Below are positions 59,532-64,000 of a stretch of 64,000 nt of DNA, piece by piece. The notes beneath the pieces were generated by a model. It had not been told where the DNA came from. It ran no database searches and saw only the letters and a list, made by a program, of their open reading frames with translations. The position numbers and the translations under genes are program-made. Source of the stretch: Sclerotinia nivalis (Eukaryota > Ascomycota > Leotiomycetes > Helotiales > Sclerotiniaceae); NCBI GenBank assembly GCA_029531795.1, contig JAPEIS010000004.1:62001-126000 (forward strand), written 5' to 3'. Numbering within the stretch: the stretch's first letter is position 1; each line of letters begins with the position of its first letter.

Positions 59532-61417
59532 TCAAATATAAAATTTCGCCAAATTCTGCACCACAAAATCAAAACTCTTCCCCCTAAAATCATCATTAAT
59601 AAACGTGCCAAAATCCGCAAACAGATTAAGTAATTTCGCCCCATTGCTGTACCGCGGCCAATTCGCATACGATTTACTCGTCCCATTATTCGGGTCCAGG
59701 GTATTTACAAAACTGAGATAATAAGCTTTACTAGCCGCTGCCGCATAATTCGCTTTTATACCATTAAACACTTGTAATATATCTGAACCATGGAATGTAC
59801 CCAGGATAGGGGTGCCGTAGTCGTAAGATGAGAGGTAGGACCAGGAGGGGACGTTGGGGGCGACTTTTAGTGTGGTTTGTAGGAAGACGCGACGGGTGAG
59901 GGTGAAGGTTAGGTCGCCGAGGATGGCGGCTAGGCGTTTGAATTGTGGATACCAGTTATTGAATAGAAGGGTTCGGAAAGGAGAACCGGAGATAAGGTCA
60001 TTGGGATATGTATCAAGTAAACCGTTTATGACGGATGCAGGAGCATTGTTGAAGAAGACATTAGAGAAATAGGTTGCGAGTTGGGTTGTTGTGGTGATGT
60101 TTGATTGGAAGAGAGCGAAGATTGTTCCTTCATCTTCTTGGTCGCCGATTATGAAGGGGACTTTTGCCCATGCTCCAGAAGAGAGGAGGAGGTCCGGCGA
60201 TTTTGGGAGAGCTGTTCCATCTGGACGAGGGAGATAGTTAAGAGCGACGGATGTATAGCTTAGAAGGCTTGAGACGGAATTTGTTGCATTGAGAAGGGTG
60301 GAATAAGGGACCCCTCGTAAGCAAGCTAGAGTATTGCTTGCCGCTGAACATCCTGCTGAAGCTACGACTGTGTCGTAGATATTTTGACCTTTAGGACAAT
60401 CAACAGGATCGGCTGGGACTATACTTCCTGAATTCATAATGGCTCCACGAAATAATGCTTTACCTTTGTATGTGTTGTCACCTCCATACAAAGCCATTTG
60501 GTCGAAGACTGAGATTGCTCCAGCCGACTCCCCCCAAATAGTGACCTTTGATGGGTCTCCACCAAATGCCGCAATGTTATCCGCGACCCTGTTGAAACTG
60601 TGTCAGTATGATCGTGTGAGGGTAATGTATGAGGAAGTAAATGAAAGTAAGAGGTTCAAGACTTAAGTATGACGAGGCAATGAAGTGTGCAATAGTAGCG
60701 TAATAAAGACAAGGTATTGAAGAGCACTTAAAACAGCGAAACATACCATTGCAAGCCCAACCTCTGATCTAACAACCCCAAATTCGCACTCCCATCAGCC
60801 AGGATCTCGGCACCAGGTAAAAATCCAAACCCACCAACCCGATAAGCCACTTGCACAAAAATGATTGGTTTACCCTGAGCGATACTTTCAGCTACCCATG
60901 AAGATCCATCATACATCGCCGTTCCCCCCAATTCAAATCCTCCTCCAAAGATCCAAAACAAGACTGGCAATTTCGATGAAGCAGTAGTACCAGCCGGTCT
61001 TTGAATATTCAAGTACAAACAATCTTCCCCGGCATTGAGAACTTGTTGGAAAATGGGTGTATTAAGAAGAAGACCAAGTGCTGATGTAGGAATTGCATCA
61101 TTGACAACAGTACTAAAGAAGAATTGGGGACAGCTAGCTGCTTGTGCTGTTGCTTTGACGGTACCTAATGCAGAGGTGATAGGTTGAGGTGGTTTGAGTC
61201 GAAGTGCACCGACGGGAGGTTTGGCAAATGGAATACCAGCAAAGGTTTCGACGGTTGTGCCGGCACCTCCAATGATTGTCGCTGCTGGGGATGCAATGGT
61301 AACAGTTGGGGCTGCGGCTCTTTCTTCAATTGGTACATCTCGCTCTGTATTTTCGACTGGAAGAGCAAATGTAATTGACAGAAGACCAATGATTGAAACC
61401 AGTGAAAACTTCATCAT
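59532..61417 (-). CDS. Secreted carboxylesterase/lipase, type B (575 aa)
   Basis: Extracellular alpha/beta-hydrolase of the COesterase (Candida rugosa lipase-like) family. Exons: 60747-61417 and 59532-60588, with a 158-bp intron; TG plus G rebuilds Trp224. The start is ATG 61417 ([20 protein letters not shown]), a signal peptide. It is followed by a short pro-like stretch ([19 protein letters not shown]). Features: [48 protein letters not shown] (oxyanion hole), [15 protein letters not shown] and the nucleophile elbow [12 protein letters not shown] with Ser245. A candidate acid lies in [11 protein letters not shown] and the His in [12 protein letters not shown]. Length and motif order are complete, unlike the esterase at the left edge. 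Confidence 0.93.
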
Positions 61418-62999
61418 GATTAAATGTGAAGAGTTTTCGACTTTTGGAAAGAAAGTAGGAAGACGAGTGAGCACTACCGCAGATGGAAGCAAACGCTTCG
61501 TTGTTTCCATCCCCGCATCGTATTTATAGAAGAAAATCAAAGATACATCCTCGGTTGTTGAATGAGATTAACCATCTGACCTTTCCTGGGCATCCATTGC
61601 TTGACGCTAGGGAATTTGGCATTCACTTGGTTCTAGGATTGGCCCTTGGTTGATGGCACACAAATTTTATGATTTAGTGACGCTAAAGAAATGCTTGAGA
61701 GATCATTTCCTGTTGTGATGTCTAAACCCCTGATACCTTTGCATGTACGACCGGGTAAATTCCCGTTACAGGAACTGGTGGGGAATGGAAGGAAAGCTTG
61801 GAGGGTGTGGGGATGCGGGGTCGGGTAAAACTAATATGTCTTTGCGTCAGGCCAACCTTGTTTAACACATGAAGAAAAGCTTTTTGAAGCTCCGAGCTTT
61901 GAAGTTTATTCTCCAGAGACATGTCACACGTACAATATCCATGTATAAGAATCGTATCCATAACCCTAACACATGTTTGTTGTGAAAGGAAATAAGAATC
62001 CGAGTTAAATACCAAAATAGTACTCATCCGAGGCCAAGTGCCGAGACAGGGTTCCCAGCAGAAATGGAAACGAGCCCTTTTACGTAAAGCACAGCTGGTT
62101 TTAGAGAAAATGTAATTTTGATAGAGCCGCATTATTGTGCTTTATTTATTAGAGATGTTAGTCATCTTCCATCTTCAAGGATCAATCAATGCATTTAGAT
62201 CCTTTTTGATTCTTCAATTCATTATGTTTACGTTTTGCCCATCCCTGGATTAATGAGAAGTCTTTCGTTTATGCATGGAAACCCATGCCATTGAACATTC
62301 TTCTGTGAAATCTTGGCAACCTAACTAAATGAAAGCCTTGTCCCGAGGATATCTTGTCTGTTGACTCTGTTCTCTCAATTCCCTAAAATTTCCCAAGAAA
62401 GCGAAGGTAACTATGATTTGCTAGTCTCGGATTCTGAGTTGATAGTTTAAAAATAAAGTGAAGGATTCCAAAGATGGATACTGCAGCCTCTGTCAATTGA
62501 ACACGTGCCAGCTGTAATGTAGACCAATCGTACAGCTGTATATAAAGACAATGATCTTCTATGCCAAGGACAATAAGTGTGCTAAAACCTCGGGAAGATT
62601 GCTATAGAAGCTTCAACGAAGTTCTAGCCTGCTCATAGATAGTAGGCATTCCAAATTGAATGAACCCCTTCAATTAAATAATCTAGCTCCACAACAAATT
62701 TATAAGCATTTGGACCACATATATTTTCTATACGAAAATATGCAAGAAGCGACACTATTTAATTTAGAATGCCTACTACTCCACAAGGTGGATCAGTTGG
62801 ATACTCCACGGTTATCCGGTTGAAAACACAAGGCTTTGGGACGAATCTGACCAAAAAGAGGTATTTGGGGTGAGTTGAGAAGTAACACAAAACGACCAGT
62901 GATACTTGGACTATGTTAACTTGTCCAGCTCCGTTATTCCAGTTCTCGTCTTCACCCTTCTCTTTTGCTGCCTTAGCAGCGTTAATCTTCTTCAAGTCG
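61418..62999. other. Intergenic
   Basis: 1.6 kb between the secreted esterase promoter and the decayed MFS gene. A 136-codon minus-strand frame (61722-62132) has no recognisable domain. The segment 62759-62995 may hold the lysine-rich tail (KKINAAKAAKEKGEDENW) of the MFS relic. Confidence 0.5.
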
Positions 63000-64000
63000 T
63001 GCCAAAAGCAGCAAGAACTATCAAACCAGCCATTACAATTCTAATGACGTAGGTCTTTTTTAAACCACCCATATAAGACCTGAACAAACCTGGTTACTGC
63101 TCATGAGTAATGAGAATTAGGACGCCACTTTAAAATTAAGAAAAGAATATGATAGCCGACGGCTCCAATACTCCACCTGGAATAATGTACCAATTGTCAT
63201 CCCGACAACGATAGGCATAGTTCGAATCCCCCATTCTCCAGCTGAGACGCCGTCAATAGCCTAAAACTATACCCGGAGATAGTATACAAACATCTAGGAG
63301 GTAGAAGCGAGAAAGAACATGACAGTCATTCCACTGTAAACATTATGATCTCTCAACAAGCGGTTAAATGATATTGCACGATCCTCAAGCCAAATCTGAA
63401 CAATCATGAAGGTGATGGAGACGAGGATCGAACCGACGAGCAAAGACCGGACCGGGTGTTGACACTACTCAAAATTTTGAAGTAATGATTAGTTAAGAAG
63501 CCTTGAACTAGAAAAAAGATTCCTCGAAGCTGTAAGAAAAGTATACTCAAGACAAACCCCACTTGACAATCACAATTACAACTATTACCATGGCAGATTT
63601 CCAGCGATATGTAACTTCAGCTTTCTGAAGAAGATAGCATATAATGGAACACATAATAGTAATGATGGCTTAAATGTTTATATTGAGAAGCTCTTCCCAA
63701 AATTTTGCTCTCACAGGGTTTGCTGAATTGCGAGCGATGAAGAATAAGGCAACTATGACTGCCGAGAAACCACCGATGAGGAGGTTTAGGTAAAAACCTT
63801 GGTACTTTGTGTAGAACGACTACTGTTGTTCGCCAGAAGATAACGCATAAACCATGCCACGATACATGTGAGGTAAACTGACCTCCTACTAAGGGTCCAA
63901 TTACACTTGCAATACTCCAAGCCGCACCAGAAACTCCAGTGTATGCAGCTCTCTTCTCTGGAACGGCCATAATTGCAACGAGTGTGGAATGAGCCGGAAA
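63000..64000 (-). pseudogene. Decayed DHA14-type MFS multidrug transporter, cut by window edge
   Basis: Reverse-strand segments match a 14-TM drug:H+ antiporter in order. They are EKRAAYTGVSGAAWSIASVI with GPLVGG (motif C region), FYLNLLIGGFSAVIVALFFI (after a GT-AG intron of about 55 bp), and KFWEELLNIN. Then come VGSILVSITFMIVQIWLEDR, VYSGMTVMFFLASTS, AIDGVSAGEWGIRTMPIVVG, MTIGTLFQ and RIVMAGLIVLAAFGTT. Between FLASTS and AIDGVS there are three in-frame TAG codons (63294-63296, 63267-63269, 63261-63263) in a stretch that otherwise reads as the family's YYLPxYFQAI element. No intron of sensible size removes them. Further frame changes occur toward the C-terminus. The N-terminal part lies beyond 64000. 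It is very probably non-functional. Confidence 0.75.

Noticed and set aside
61722..62132. 136-codon minus-strand ORF between the esterase and the MFS relic
   Set aside because: No domain or signal peptide seen; codon pattern unlike neighbouring genes.

Overview
This window is fungal nuclear DNA, almost certainly from a filamentous ascomycete. The genes are split by short introns (about 43-126 bp) with GT-AG ends and CTAAC/CTGAC-like branch sites. The gene set is typical of Leotiomycetes, and a Sclerotiniaceae origin (Botrytis/Sclerotinia-like) is my best guess. That guess rests on protein and intron style, not on a database comparison. I see no tRNA, rRNA, CRISPR or prokaryotic operon structure.

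Left part (1-15.9 kb). A type-B carboxylesterase runs off the left edge and carries a tandem duplication over a splice donor plus an apparent 1-nt frameshift. It is followed by a large class-3 (diacylglycerol) lipase, LSm7, an unrecognised acidic protein, GNA1 (UDP-GlcNAc synthesis), a protein with a C-terminal Zn2Cys6 cluster, and a secreted gamma-glutamyltransferase.

Middle part (15.9-38.7 kb). An intergenic region holds a candidate TIR element and a 78-bp tandem repeat. Next comes a VHS/GAT endosomal adaptor, then a decayed stretch with a GH3 beta-glucosidase pseudogene and a possible copia remnant. An NmrA-like protein and a secreted FG-GAP-like repeat protein follow. Then come RIB7 (riboflavin), SLS1 (mitochondrial expression) divergent from NSE3 (SMC5/6 complex), a protein with an MYND-like C-terminus, and a small secreted protein.

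Right part (38.7-64 kb). Genes are sparse and separated by 2-5 kb AT-rich spacers: a PBS2-type HOG-pathway MAPKK, an auxin-efflux-carrier-family transporter, a wax-synthase-like MBOAT acyltransferase, and a second, intact secreted carboxylesterase/lipase. A decayed DHA14-type MFS transporter is cut by the right edge.

These are mostly independent housekeeping and secreted-protein genes, not one pathway or cluster. The accessory character lies in secreted hydrolases and proteins, decayed genes (GH3, MFS, esterase) and inverted-repeat structures. I found no convincing new multi-gene system. The most interesting items are the small secreted protein, the two inverted-repeat elements, the splice-donor duplication and the unassigned Cys/His-rich protein. 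Exon coordinates were derived by hand from splice signals and reading frame.
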